NCBI GenBank assembly: GCA_018267435.1
Contig: JAFDYM010000379.1
Span: forward strand, 1-11,434
Source: Bacteroidota bacterium
GTDB lineage: Bacteria; Bacteroidota; Bacteroidia; Chitinophagales; LD1
Length of the DNA stretch: 11,434 nt
Direction: 5' to 3'
Shown here: positions 1-6,664 of the stretch, one piece after another
How positions within the stretch are numbered: the first letter of the stretch is position 1
Layout: the number at the start of each line of letters is the position of its first letter
Notes under the pieces: generated by a model
The model's input: the letters and a program-made list of their open reading frames with translations, nothing else
What the model was told of the DNA's origin: nothing
The model's database searches: none
Program-made: the position numbers and the translations under genes

Positions 1-129
1 CCTATGATACGTATAGGCTATAGCAGTTTCAACATTACTGCATACTATGGCATACTAGGCGTCATCAAAAATGATAAAGGTCCACAAGCCAACGAGTTTA
101 CAGTGGGTATATCATTCAACGGCTTATAA
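1..129 (+). CDS. C-terminal end of an unidentified protein, possibly an outer-membrane beta-strand protein (partial)
   Basis: Frame 1 is open from the window edge to a TAA at 127-129, giving 42 residues with no start in view. The peptide alternates polar and hydrophobic or aromatic residues (IGYSSFNITAYYGILGV, then EFTVGISF), as in paired amphipathic beta-strands joined by a charged loop (KNDKGPQ). It ends in NGL, not the terminal Phe typical of many outer-membrane barrels. Coding status is supported by the open frame and by the strong terminator 15 bases after the stop. An outer-membrane or porin-like identity is only a guess from the strand pattern, because the domain-bearing part lies outside the window. 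Confidence 0.6.
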   Translation, partial: PMIRIGYSSFNITAYYGILGVIKNDKGPQANEFTVGISFNGL

Positions 130-143
130 TAGCCAAGCACTAT

Positions 144-190
144 AAACCAGAAGGGGCGATACTTATGCAGTACCGCCCCTTCTGGTTTTT
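144..190 (+). terminator. Rho-independent terminator of the first gene
   Basis: A perfect 15-bp stem pairs 144-158 with 174-188 around a 15-nt loop. It has a GC-rich core (GGGGCG/CGCCCC) and a run of five T at 186-190. It begins 15 bases after the TAA of the upstream gene, so it most likely ends that transcript. Confidence 0.85.
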
Positions 191-194
191 GTAT

Positions 195-216
195 GCCCAT
201 GAATTAATTCATGGGC
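195..216. repeat. 22-bp perfect palindrome, REP-like copy 1
   Basis: The half-site GCCCATGAATT is followed by its exact reverse complement, giving a 22-bp perfect palindrome just after the terminator. It shares the layout GCCC-R-TGA-W-TT with the palindrome at 289-310. Length, GC clamp, AT centre and intergenic position fit a repetitive extragenic palindrome. Whether it is repeated across the genome cannot be seen here. Confidence 0.6.
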
Positions 217-285
217 TATTTATTCTAAGGAATTGCGGTTTCAGATTTACCCGGTCATAAATTCGCTCATAAAGGCTACCTATCC

Positions 286-310
286 GTAGCCCGTGATTTA
301 AATCACGGGC
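286..310 (+). repeat. 22-bp perfect palindrome with a 5' GTAG, REP-like copy 2
   Basis: The half-site GCCCGTGATTT (289-299) is followed by its exact reverse complement (300-310). It differs from copy 1 by symmetric changes that keep the pairing. GTAG at 286-289 overlaps its left edge. A GTAG or GGAG tetranucleotide next to the hairpin is characteristic of REPs mobilised by REP-associated tyrosine transposases (family knowledge). A second possible hairpin, GGCTAC (274-279) with GTAGCC (286-291), overlaps this one, so the region could fold in two ways. Confidence 0.6.
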
Positions 311-408
311 CAAACTATAGACCATCTTATGCCTTCTGTTTTTACGCCGTTATTGGAGTTATAGCATTACGTATTTATTGTCGATTCTATTCCAAGTATT
401 TGCAGCAT

Positions 409-440
409 AAAAAAGGGCGACACTTGCATAAGTGTCGCCC
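409..440 (-). terminator. Rho-independent terminator of the M28-family gene
   Basis: Read on the minus strand, a perfect 11-bp stem (415-425 with 430-440) with a 4-nt loop is followed by six U (409-414 are A on the plus strand). It lies 25 bases past the stop codon of the M28-family gene and probably ends the cysS/GxxExxY/M28 transcript. Bases 311-408, between the second palindrome and this hairpin, show no gene or clear signal. Confidence 0.85.
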
Positions 441-465
441 GTATATTTTAAATACTAATAAGCTA

Positions 466-1515
466 CTACTGCACCTTGGCTTTCTGCTCGGCATCGTATT
501 GGTAAACGGTGTATAGTACAGTGCTGCCAACAGCGTTCATGGTGTTCTTGTCTATTATGCTCATATCATCGGCATGTGTGTGCCAGTACTTGCCAAAACC
601 CGACTGGGTATTGTTGTCATACTGTATTATATCTACCGTAGGTATATGGGCTATGGTATTTATATAGTGGTGGTCATCGGTAATAGGGCTGGTTTGCTGG
701 TTGCTGAAGTTGCTGAAGCCAAGCGTTTGCGCATTGGCCCATACTTTGTCCTGCACCCAACCTGCGTTGAACGAAGAATTGCCCTCGCGGGTAAACACTG
801 CTTCGCGCGCACCGGCCATATCTAGCAGTATACCAAAGTCGGCCTTGTAGCCAGCCACGTGTGGCGTAGCAGCCCAATACTGCGAACCTTGGCAGAAACT
901 ATTCTCTGCGTCGCCCACTACTTTTACCAAGCCTACAAGCGATGAGGTATAGCCATAGTCTTCAGCATCTATAAAAAATATGTCTACCCCTATATCAGTT
1001 GGCTGCGCCTTTATAGCGTTTGCCGCCGCTATTAGCATACCTACACCACTAGCACCGTCGTTAGCAGCAAGTATAGGCTTATCGCGGTCTATTTCATCTT
1101 GGTCGGCCCATGGGCGGCTATCCCAGTGCGAGCAAAGCAGTACGCGGGTCTTGGCTTCAGGGTTAAAAGAAGCAATGATATTGGTGCCATGGATGGTCAC
1201 ACCATCATACATCGTTTTCTCAAACTTTTGTACGTGTACCGTATCGGCAATGCCCTTCATCTTCGCTATCAACCAGGCGGCACATTCTTCATGTCCTTTC
1301 GAGTTCATGTTACGTGGACCAAAGTCTAACTGCGCCTGCGTATAAGCATAAGCACTATCTGCATTAAAGGCGGGTGCCTTAACGGTAACAGCAGGTTTGT
1401 CTTCGGCCTTAGGCGTGGTACCTTGTGGGTTGTTGCAGCTATTGCAGCTCAACAAAAACATTGAACCACAGATGAACACAGATGAACACAGATTTAATCT
1501 CATTATGATATGCAT
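466..1515 (-). CDS. M28-family zinc peptidase or glutaminyl cyclase, predicted lipoprotein
   Basis: This 349-aa protein is probably a periplasmic or surface-anchored metalloenzyme of the M28/glutaminyl-cyclase fold. The N-terminus is a lipoprotein signal with lipobox LLSC (acylated Cys24). Motifs in order are SHWDSRP (H130, D132), AANDGASG (D153), FIDAED (E185), LLDMAG (D232), TDDHH (281-283) and YWHTHADD (W311, H312). The spacing matches the single-zinc ligands of glutaminyl cyclases (Asp, Glu, and His in WHT), and the neighbouring Trp is also conserved there, so a cyclase is at least as likely as an aminopeptidase. The start ATG directly follows the GxxExxY stop codon (TAAATG); Met5 at 1503 is an alternative. 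Residues of about 8-18 are encoded by one arm of the repeat flanking the GxxExxY gene, which is unusual. Confidence 0.88.
   Translation of the reverse strand: MHIIMRLNLCSSVFICGSMFLLSCNSCNNPQGTTPKAEDKPAVTVKAPAFNADSAYAYTQAQLDFGPRNMNSKGHEECAAWLIAKMKGIADTVHVQKFEKTMYDGVTIHGTNIIASFNPEAKTRVLLCSHWDSRPWADQDEIDRDKPILAANDGASGVGMLIAAANAIKAQPTDIGVDIFFIDAEDYGYTSSLVGLVKVVGDAENSFCQGSQYWAATPHVAGYKADFGILLDMAGAREAVFTREGNSSFNAGWVQDKVWANAQTLGFSNFSNQQTSPITDDHHYINTIAHIPTVDIIQYDNNTQSGFGKYWHTHADDMSIIDKNTMNAVGSTVLYTVYQYDAEQKAKVQ
1464..1484 (+). repeat. Left arm of a 21-bp inverted repeat framing the GxxExxY gene
   Basis: The arm begins AACCACAGATGAACACAG and is the exact reverse complement of 1896-1916. A further GAACACAGAT unit follows to 1493, so the ten-base GATGAACACA occurs twice in tandem (1471-1490). 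It lies inside the reading frame of the M28-family gene. From memory, this ACCACAGATGAACACAGATG string occurs next to GxxExxY genes in several phyla; no search was done. Confidence 0.85.
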
Positions 1516-1908
1516 TTAAGCTTTTAGTCTCGTAATTCCCTTCTTCATATCGGTAACATTGAAGTTAATCAATAAGCCGACTTCACATTTCGATAGTTTA
1601 AGATAAGAAAGAACCTGCGCTTTATGTATGTTAGCGATAACATCTACCACTTTCAGCTCTATTATTACCCTATCTTCTACCAACAAATCAATTCTATAGG
1701 CAGCATCAAGCTTTATACCATCATATACTATCGGTAACGCTTTTTGCCTCTCTACTTTCAATCCATTCTTAGCCAACTCATGAAGCAAACACACTTCGTA
1801 AGTACTCTCTAACAGTCCTGGACCAAGTGCCGAATGCACTCGATACATACATCCTATAATCTTATACGTTACATCGTTCAGTTCTAATCCGTGGGCATCT
1901 GTGTTCAT
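1516..1908 (-). CDS. GxxExxY family protein, PD-(D/E)XK-like
   Basis: This 130-aa protein carries the family signature GLLESTY at residues 31-37. A nuclease-like core follows: D74 in RIDLLVEDR, then E84-L85-K86 in IIELK, and the conserved HKAQVLSYLKL segment (95-105) with Gln98. The D..E-x-K arrangement fits the restriction-endonuclease-like fold, so nucleic-acid binding or cleavage is plausible, but no biochemical role is established to my knowledge. Length fits the family (about 125-130 aa). The start ATG at 1908 is inside the right arm of the flanking repeat; the stop abuts the next gene. A 40-bp gap separates it from cysS upstream, with its own -7 box. The gene and its repeats look like a small insertable cassette. 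Confidence 0.9.
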   Translation of the reverse strand: MNTDAHGLELNDVTYKIIGCMYRVHSALGPGLLESTYEVCLLHELAKNGLKVERQKALPIVYDGIKLDAAYRIDLLVEDRVIIELKVVDVIANIHKAQVLSYLKLSKCEVGLLINFNVTDMKKGITRLKA

Positions 1909-1916
1909 CTGTGGTT
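1896..1916 (-). repeat. Right arm of the 21-bp inverted repeat framing the GxxExxY gene
   Basis: On the minus strand this arm reads AACCACAGATGAACACAG and onward, identical over 21 bases to the left arm at 1464-1484. It contains the GxxExxY start codon and encodes the first residues (MNTDAH region). The unit between the outer ends is 453 bp. I found no obvious target-site duplication just outside the arms. Confidence 0.85.
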
Positions 1917-1920
1917 AAAT

Positions 1921-1941
1921 TATTTGTACAGAACAAATATA
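1921..1941 (-). promoter_or_regulatory. Candidate -7 box and 7-bp inverted repeat upstream of the GxxExxY gene
   Basis: On the minus strand TATATTTG (1941-1934) matches the Bacteroidota -7 consensus TAnnTTTG exactly and lies 25 bases before the start codon. No TTTG is found at the usual -33 spacing, so the promoter is incomplete by consensus. TATTTGT (1921-1927) and ACAAATA (1933-1939) form a perfect inverted repeat that overlaps the -7 box and could be an operator or chance. Confidence 0.4.
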
Positions 1942-1948
1942 AGACAGA

Positions 1949-3439
1949 CTAACTCTTACTCCACGTAGTACCTTCTTTGCCGTCTTTTACTTGTATGCCT
2001 AGTTTCAACAGCTCGTCGCGAATTTTATCGCTGGCGGCAAAGTCTTTTTTAGCACGTACATCTTTGCGCAGCTCTAGTATCACATTCATCAGGCCATCAG
2101 CTATGCTTGCATCCTCAGTAGTATCTTCTTTATCTATAGCTAGAATATCTTTTATAAACGCAGTGAAGGTTTCTTTCAGCTTATTGAATGTAGCTTCATC
2201 TATGGTAGATATAGCGATGATACCTTCCTTGTAACTGTTTATCTTCTTAGCCATTTCAAACAACACTGCTATCGCTTCTGCCGTGTTGAAGTCATCATTC
2301 ATCTTTTCGTACACATCGTTGCAAAGTGTGTTTACTTCGTCTATTTCGCTTTGTACTGTAGTGCCACTTACATACGTTAGGGCTTGCAATGTGTGGTATG
2401 CGTTCATCAACCTTGCAAAACCTTTCTCGGCGGCTTGCAGGGCAGCATTGGTAAAGTCTAAGGTGCTGCGGTAGTGTGCTTGCAGCATAAAGAAGCGTAC
2501 TGCCATTGGGGCATAAGCTTTCTCTAGCAACTCGTGCTTACCGTCAAACAGTTCGCGCGGCAGGAATGAGTTTCCTTTACTCTTACTCATTTTATCGCCA
2601 TTTACAGTTAGCATGTTGGCGTGCATCCAGTAGCGCACAGGCTCTATACCATCTGCGCCTACACTCTGTGCTATTTCGCACTCGTGGTGAGGGAATTTCA
2701 AATCCATACCACCACCGTGTATATCGAACTGCTTGCCTAGGTATTTGCAACTCATGGCGCTGCACTCCAAGTGCCAGCCCGGTATGCCTTCGCCCCATGG
2801 GCTTTGCCAGCGCTGTATATGGTTAGGCGCTACCGATTTCCATATGGCAAAATCGGCTGCATTCTTCTTCTCTTCTTGCCCATCTAGCTCGCGCGTGTTC
2901 TCTAGCAAGTCATCTACGTTTCGGCCGCTTAGCTTGCCATAGTGGTGCTGCTCCATGTACTTGCGCACATCAAAGTATATCGAGCCCTTGCTTTCGTATG
3001 CATAGCCATTGTTCAGTATGCGCTTTATCATTTCTATCTGCTCTACTATGTGGCCAGTGGCCGTAGGTTCTATACTTGGGGGTAGAATGTTGAACTCTCG
3101 GCATACATCGTGGAAACTGTTGGTGTACTTCTGCACTATTTCCATAGGCTCCAGCATCTCTAGTTTGGCGCGCTCTTCTATACGGTCTACGCCTTCGCCA
3201 GCATCGTTGGTTAGGTGCCCAGCGTCGGTTATATTGCGCACGTAGCGCACTTTGTAGCCAAGGTGTGTCAGATAACGATATACAACATCGAAGGTGGTAA
3301 AGGTGCGCAGGTTGCCCAAGTGCACCTCGTTATATACAGTAGGGCCGCACGAGTATAAACCAACGAACGGCGGGTTCAATGGTTCGAACAACTTCTTCTC
3401 GCGGCTAAGGCTATCGTATATCTTCAACTTATTTTCCAT
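1949..3439 (-). CDS. cysS: Cysteinyl-tRNA synthetase
   Basis: This class I aminoacyl-tRNA synthetase charges tRNA-Cys with cysteine in the cytoplasm. From the start chosen here it is 496 aa, normal for the family. Motifs are the zinc ligand Cys31 in YSCGPTVYN, the HIGH-type motif HLGN (40-43), the second zinc Cys226 in HLECSAM, H251 and E255 in FPHHECEIAQS, and GDKMSKSKGN with KMSKS at 283-287. The C-terminal anticodon-binding part ends DGKEGTTWSKS. The frame stays open to 3547, adding 36 residues, but MENKLKIYDSL is the usual N-terminus. The same start pentapeptide MENKL also occurs 11 codons upstream (ATG at 3472), so that alternative cannot be excluded. It is the first gene of the leftward group cysS, GxxExxY, M28. 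I found no consensus promoter ahead of it. Confidence 0.97.
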   Translation of the reverse strand: MENKLKIYDSLSREKKLFEPLNPPFVGLYSCGPTVYNEVHLGNLRTFTTFDVVYRYLTHLGYKVRYVRNITDAGHLTNDAGEGVDRIEERAKLEMLEPMEIVQKYTNSFHDVCREFNILPPSIEPTATGHIVEQIEMIKRILNNGYAYESKGSIYFDVRKYMEQHHYGKLSGRNVDDLLENTRELDGQEEKKNAADFAIWKSVAPNHIQRWQSPWGEGIPGWHLECSAMSCKYLGKQFDIHGGGMDLKFPHHECEIAQSVGADGIEPVRYWMHANMLTVNGDKMSKSKGNSFLPRELFDGKHELLEKAYAPMAVRFFMLQAHYRSTLDFTNAALQAAEKGFARLMNAYHTLQALTYVSGTTVQSEIDEVNTLCNDVYEKMNDDFNTAEAIAVLFEMAKKINSYKEGIIAISTIDEATFNKLKETFTAFIKDILAIDKEDTTEDASIADGLMNVILELRKDVRAKKDFAASDKIRDELLKLGIQVKDGKEGTTWSKS

Positions 3440-3532
3440 GGCGGTAAATATAATGGGCAATTTGTTTTCCATTATAGAAATAAGAAATGGAAAAGCCACT
3501 TTTGCAGAGTTTAGCAATACATGGTTTCGGCA

Positions 3533-3562
3533 TTTAACATGTGCCAAATTCTGCTATCTTCG
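3533..3562 (+). promoter_or_regulatory. Candidate promoter of the collagen-like gene
   Basis: TATCTTCG (3555-3562) matches TAnnTTTG at all but one fixed position, and TTTA at 3533-3536 lies 18 bases upstream as a weak -33 element. The box ends 23 bases before the ATG at 3586. The stretch also lies between the divergent cysS and collagen-like genes. Confidence 0.45.
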
Positions 3563-3585
3563 TAGGAAACAGCAACCGACGGCTT

Positions 3586-4548
3586 ATGAAGAAGAATTAC
3601 TTAGTACTTGTAATTTGTTCCATCCTTTTATCGCTTACCGCTACTGCCCAAAACAACGTGGGCATAGGCATAGCCAACCCCGACCCTAATGCCATACTGC
3701 ACGTAGAGTCTAACAGCAAAGGTGTATTGATACCTAAGCTGGATGCGGCTGAACGGACCACTTTGGGCGCAGCGCTTAATACCAGTAACCAAGGCTTATT
3801 GGTGTTCGGGCCCGATACCAACCAATTTTGGTACTGGGACGGCACGCAGTGGATACCATTCCCTGGTCCCGGCCTACCTGGCCCAACTGGGCCTACTGGG
3901 CCACAAGGTGTAGCTGGCGCTACAGGTGCCACTGGCGATACTGGCCCACAGGGCACACAAGGCATACAAGGAGTGGCTGGCCCGCAAGGTTTGCAGGGCG
4001 TAACGGGTGCCACTGGCCCTACTGGTAACGGTAGCGATAACACCGCTTTTACATTCAACCCTAGCGGTACTGCTAGCATAACAGATGGTAGCGGCACGCT
4101 TACCACTACAGGCCAAGCTTGGCTAGTAGGTGGCAATACCGCACCAAGCAGCAATAACCTTGGCCAAACAGGCAATGCCCCGCTAGTATTTGTAACCAAC
4201 AATACCAACCGCATGAGCGTGGAAGCCAACGGCGACATATTTGTGGCAGGCAGCAAGCCGATACAAATACGCCGCTTTAGCTGCAACTGCGACAACCCTA
4301 ACCGCAACACGGGCGTTTCAACTACCGATTGGGTGGCGGTGATTGCAGGCTTTTACCCTAGTAGTAATGATGGCGATACTGAAAGTACACGTGCACGTAT
4401 GTATGAAAGCGGTGGCACATGGTGGTTTAAAGGCGACTTGCAATCCCCAAGCAGCGAAGCTTGGGATGTAGACGTAATGTTCATCAAACGCCAGCTAGTA
4501 GACGACCAAAGACCAGCTTCGGCTACAGGTGGAGGAACGGCGTTTTAG
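3586..4548 (+). CDS. Secreted collagen-like triple-helix repeat protein
   Basis: This 320-aa protein starts with a signal peptide (MKKNYLVLVICSILLSLTATAQ), so it is exported. Residues 23-50 (NNVGIGIANPDPNAILHVES and SKGVLIPKL) are the N-terminal pattern common in Bacteroidota surface or tail-fibre-like proteins. WYWDGTQW follows at about 82-89. Residues 96-149 are about 18 uninterrupted Gly-X-Y triplets (GPT, GPQ, GAT, GVA), expected to trimerise as a short collagen-like helix. The C-terminal part (about 150-320) is beta-rich, with a CNC pair and a WWFKGDLQSPSSEAWDVDVMF stretch; I do not recognise its fold. The frame is open from a GTG at 3541, but that would place 15 unrelated residues before a good signal peptide, so 3586 is preferred. 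Function is unknown; a structural or adhesive role is inference. Confidence 0.88.
   Translation: MKKNYLVLVICSILLSLTATAQNNVGIGIANPDPNAILHVESNSKGVLIPKLDAAERTTLGAALNTSNQGLLVFGPDTNQFWYWDGTQWIPFPGPGLPGPTGPTGPQGVAGATGATGDTGPQGTQGIQGVAGPQGLQGVTGATGPTGNGSDNTAFTFNPSGTASITDGSGTLTTTGQAWLVGGNTAPSSNNLGQTGNAPLVFVTNNTNRMSVEANGDIFVAGSKPIQIRRFSCNCDNPNRNTGVSTTDWVAVIAGFYPSSNDGDTESTRARMYESGGTWWFKGDLQSPSSEAWDVDVMFIKRQLVDDQRPASATGGGTAF
3871..4032 (+). repeat. Gly-X-Y coding repeat tract
   Basis: About 18 in-frame Gly-X-Y codon triplets fall inside the collagen-like gene, rich in GGCCCA/ACTGGC/ACAGGT units. Such a tract can change length by slippage or recombination. Copies differ at third codon positions, so it is not a perfect DNA repeat. 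It also produces a long antisense open frame that should not be called a gene. Confidence 0.85.
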
Positions 4549-4561
4549 ACTCAGAAACTAT

Positions 4562-4608
4562 AAATAGAAAGAGCCGCGAAGGACAACTTCGCGGCTCTTT
4601 CTATTTTT
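4562..4608 (+). terminator. Terminator between converging genes
   Basis: A perfect 19-bp stem (4562-4580 with 4588-4606) with a 7-nt loop has a GC core (GAGCCGCGAA) and T residues at 4604-4608. It lies 13 bases after the collagen-like stop codon. The minus side has a weaker T-rich exit, so it may also limit transcription leaving uup, whose stop is at 4656. Confidence 0.85.
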
Positions 4609-4655
4609 GATTTTTATCTGCGCATTCTGCGAGATCAGCGGGAAACATTCTTAAT

Positions 4656-6569
4656 CTACGCAAACTCGCTCAACTCCAACCACCTCAGTTCTTTTTCTTC
4701 TAGCTCTTGCGATACAGAGCCTAGCTCCGCTATGGCTTTGTTCAACTCGTCGTAGGGTAAAGTGCCGCTGTTTACTTTCTCGTTTAGTTCTTCTTTCTTC
4801 TTTTCAAGGGCAGGCACTTCTTTCTCTAGCTTCTCAAACTCGTTGCGCTCCTTAAAGCTTAGCTTACGCTTGGTAGTAGGTGCTGTATTGGTAGCTGTTG
4901 GTGCAGGTGCCGCAGCTTTCTTTTCCTCTATCTTATACTCTGGCTTGTTTTGGTTGGTAAGCGATTCCATACGTCGGCCGCGTTCTTTATCGTAGCGCCA
5001 TTGGCTATAGTTACCAGGAAAATCGTTAACCTCGCCCTCCCCTTCAAACACAAACAGGTGGTCAACCAGTTTATCCATAAAGTAGCGGTCGTGCGATACT
5101 ATCATTACACAGCCTTGATACTGTTCAAGGAAGTTTTCCAACACGTTCAACGTTACCAAGTCCAAATCGTTGGTAGGCTCATCTAATATCAAAAAGTTAG
5201 GATTGCGGAAAAGGATAGAAAGTAATTGCAAACGCTTCTTCTCGCCACCACTTAGTTTGCTTATGAATGTAAACTGCTGCTCAGGTGTAAACTGGAATAA
5301 CTGTAAGAATTGACCTGCGCTTACCTTAGTGCCATCGGCCAATGGAAAGTGCTCGGCTATGTCCTTCACAAATTCTATTACGCGCTTATCTTCCTTCAGC
5401 ACCAAGCCTTGCTGGCTAAAGTAGCCGAACACAACCGTTTCGCCCGTGTTTATCTTTCCGCTATCGGCATTCTCCAAACCCATAATGATGTTGAGGAAGG
5501 TAGACTTGCCCACGCCGTTTTTACCTATGATGCCTATACGCTCGCCGCGCTTAAAAGTGTAGTCGAACGACTTAAGTATTGGCTTATCGCCATAGCTTTT
5601 GTATACCTTCTTTAGCTCGAGGATTTTACCGCCAAGGCGCTGCATTTTTACGTTTAGTTCCAGCTTGTCTTCTGGCTTGCGCGATGTAGCTTTTTCTTCT
5701 ACCTCGTAAAAAGCATCTTGCCTCGATTTCGATTTTACGGTACGCGCCTTAGGCTGCTTGCGCATCCATTCCAATTCCTTACGGTAGGTGTTGCGCGCCT
5801 TATCTAAACTTGCCGAATCGGCCTCTTCGCGCTCGGCTTTACGCATCAAGTAGTTTTCGAAATTGCCCCGGTGCACGTATAGCTGTTGGTTTTCCATTTC
5901 CAGTATCTCGTTGCACACTGCATCTAAAAAGAACCTATCGTGCGTTACCAACAACAGGGTAGTTTTGTTATCGCTCAAAAAGTCGGCCAGCCACTCTATC
6001 ATTTCAAAATCTAAGTGGTTGGTAGGTTCATCCAGTATCAAAAAGTTGTTGCGGTCGCCGAAACTTATATCGATAAGCACCTTGGCAAGCGATAGCCTCT
6101 TCTTCTGTCCACCCGATAGCGAACCAGCTTTCTGCTCAAGGTTAGTTACATTCAACGAGGTTAAAATCTCCTTCACTTTGTTCTCAAAGTTCCAGGCGTT
6201 CAGCTCATCTATTTTGTGCATCATATCGCCCACTTTCATATCGTCGCCACTTTCAAGCGCCAACTCATATTCGCGCACGGCTTCTATTACCGGGTGCTTG
6301 TGGTTCAATATGTTTTCAAGCACGGTTTTGTCGTCTTCAAACACAGGATTTTGGTCGAGAAACGAAACACTTACGTCTTTGTTTATCCAGACTTTGCCGC
6401 TGTCGGCGGTATCTTTGCCTGCTAGCACGCGCAACAGCGATGTTTTGCCCGAGCCGTTTTTAGCTACCAAGGCTATTTTATCGCCTTGGCTTATGTTGAA
6501 CGATATATCAACAAACAGGGCTTTTTCAACAAATGATTTGGTGAGGTTTTCAACCGATATATAATGCAT
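4656..6569 (-). CDS. uup: ABC-F family ATPase, Uup type
   Basis: This 637-aa cytoplasmic protein has two ABC domains and no membrane segments, so it is an ABC-F factor acting on ribosomes or nucleic acids and not a transporter. Domain 1 has Walker A AKNGSGKT (36-43), signature LSGGQ (151-155), Walker B ILDEP (178-182) with catalytic E181, and His210. The ABC-F linker spans about 235-305, with ELEWMRKQPKARTVKSK at 265-281. Domain 2 has GKNGVGKS (349-356), LSGGE (439-443), ILDEP (461-465) with E464, and His493. A basic, Ala/Pro-rich spacer (about 545-568) leads to a C-terminal coiled coil (about 569-635), the mark of Uup-type members, which in E. coli affect transposon excision and branched DNA. 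The first Walker A begins with Ala in place of Gly, which I believe is normal in Bacteroidota homologues. Confidence 0.93.
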   Translation of the reverse strand: MHYISVENLTKSFVEKALFVDISFNISQGDKIALVAKNGSGKTSLLRVLAGKDTADSGKVWINKDVSVSFLDQNPVFEDDKTVLENILNHKHPVIEAVREYELALESGDDMKVGDMMHKIDELNAWNFENKVKEILTSLNVTNLEQKAGSLSGGQKKRLSLAKVLIDISFGDRNNFLILDEPTNHLDFEMIEWLADFLSDNKTTLLLVTHDRFFLDAVCNEILEMENQQLYVHRGNFENYLMRKAEREEADSASLDKARNTYRKELEWMRKQPKARTVKSKSRQDAFYEVEEKATSRKPEDKLELNVKMQRLGGKILELKKVYKSYGDKPILKSFDYTFKRGERIGIIGKNGVGKSTFLNIIMGLENADSGKINTGETVVFGYFSQQGLVLKEDKRVIEFVKDIAEHFPLADGTKVSAGQFLQLFQFTPEQQFTFISKLSGGEKKRLQLLSILFRNPNFLILDEPTNDLDLVTLNVLENFLEQYQGCVMIVSHDRYFMDKLVDHLFVFEGEGEVNDFPGNYSQWRYDKERGRRMESLTNQNKPEYKIEEKKAAAPAPTATNTAPTTKRKLSFKERNEFEKLEKEVPALEKKKEELNEKVNSGTLPYDELNKAIAELGSVSQELEEKELRWLELSEFA

Positions 6570-6576
6570 AGGGGCG

Positions 6577-6584
6577 CGAATATA
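6577..6584 (-). promoter_or_regulatory. Candidate -7 box of uup, almost touching the start codon
   Basis: On the minus strand TATATTCG matches TAnnTTTG at all but one fixed position and ends only 7 bases before the ATG. A transcript from it would start at or within a few bases of the start codon. No -33 TTTG is seen at the usual distance. Confidence 0.35.
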
Positions 6585-6642
6585 GGCTGTTTCAACCGCA
6601 CTATTGTGTATATAACAAATACACTTGGCTAAAGCGCTTGTT

Positions 6643-6650
6643 TATATTTG
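6643..6650 (+). promoter_or_regulatory. Candidate -7 box of the TPR glycosyltransferase gene
   Basis: TATATTTG is an exact match to TAnnTTTG and ends 14 bases before the ATG at 6665. TTGG at 6625-6628 is the nearest -33-like element, but its spacing (14) is short. The expected leader would be under about 10 nt. Confidence 0.45.
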
Positions 6651-6664
6651 AGGCACCCATAGAT

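Noticed and set aside
980..1345. 121-aa plus-strand open frame inside the M28-family gene
   Set aside because: It is antisense to the catalytic motifs of the enzyme and has no recognisable domain.
3497..3504. CACTTTTG as a -7 box between cysS and the collagen-like gene
   Set aside because: The first base is wrong and no -33 element lies at the right distance; TATCTTCG at 3555 fits better.
3541..3585. GTG start for the collagen-like gene
   Set aside because: It would put 15 unrelated residues before a good signal peptide and would run through the promoter candidate.
3597..4310. 237-aa open frame on the minus strand rich in Pro, Cys and Val
   Set aside because: It is the complement of the Gly-X-Y tract and its flanks; the sense gene has a signal peptide, promoter candidate and terminator.
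5863..6564. 233-aa open frame on the plus strand
   Set aside because: It is antisense to the first ABC domain of uup, which has clear motifs; its Ser/Leu-rich sequence is typical of a shadow frame.
4656..6569. Loss-of-function reading of the Ala in the first Walker A of uup (AKNGSGKT)
   Set aside because: The catalytic Lys, Thr, Glu and His are intact, and I recall AKNGxGKT in other Bacteroidota ABC-F proteins.
6638..6664. TTG start for the TPR glycosyltransferase
   Set aside because: The added residues would be encoded by the -7 box itself; ATG at 6665 begins a normal basic N-tail.
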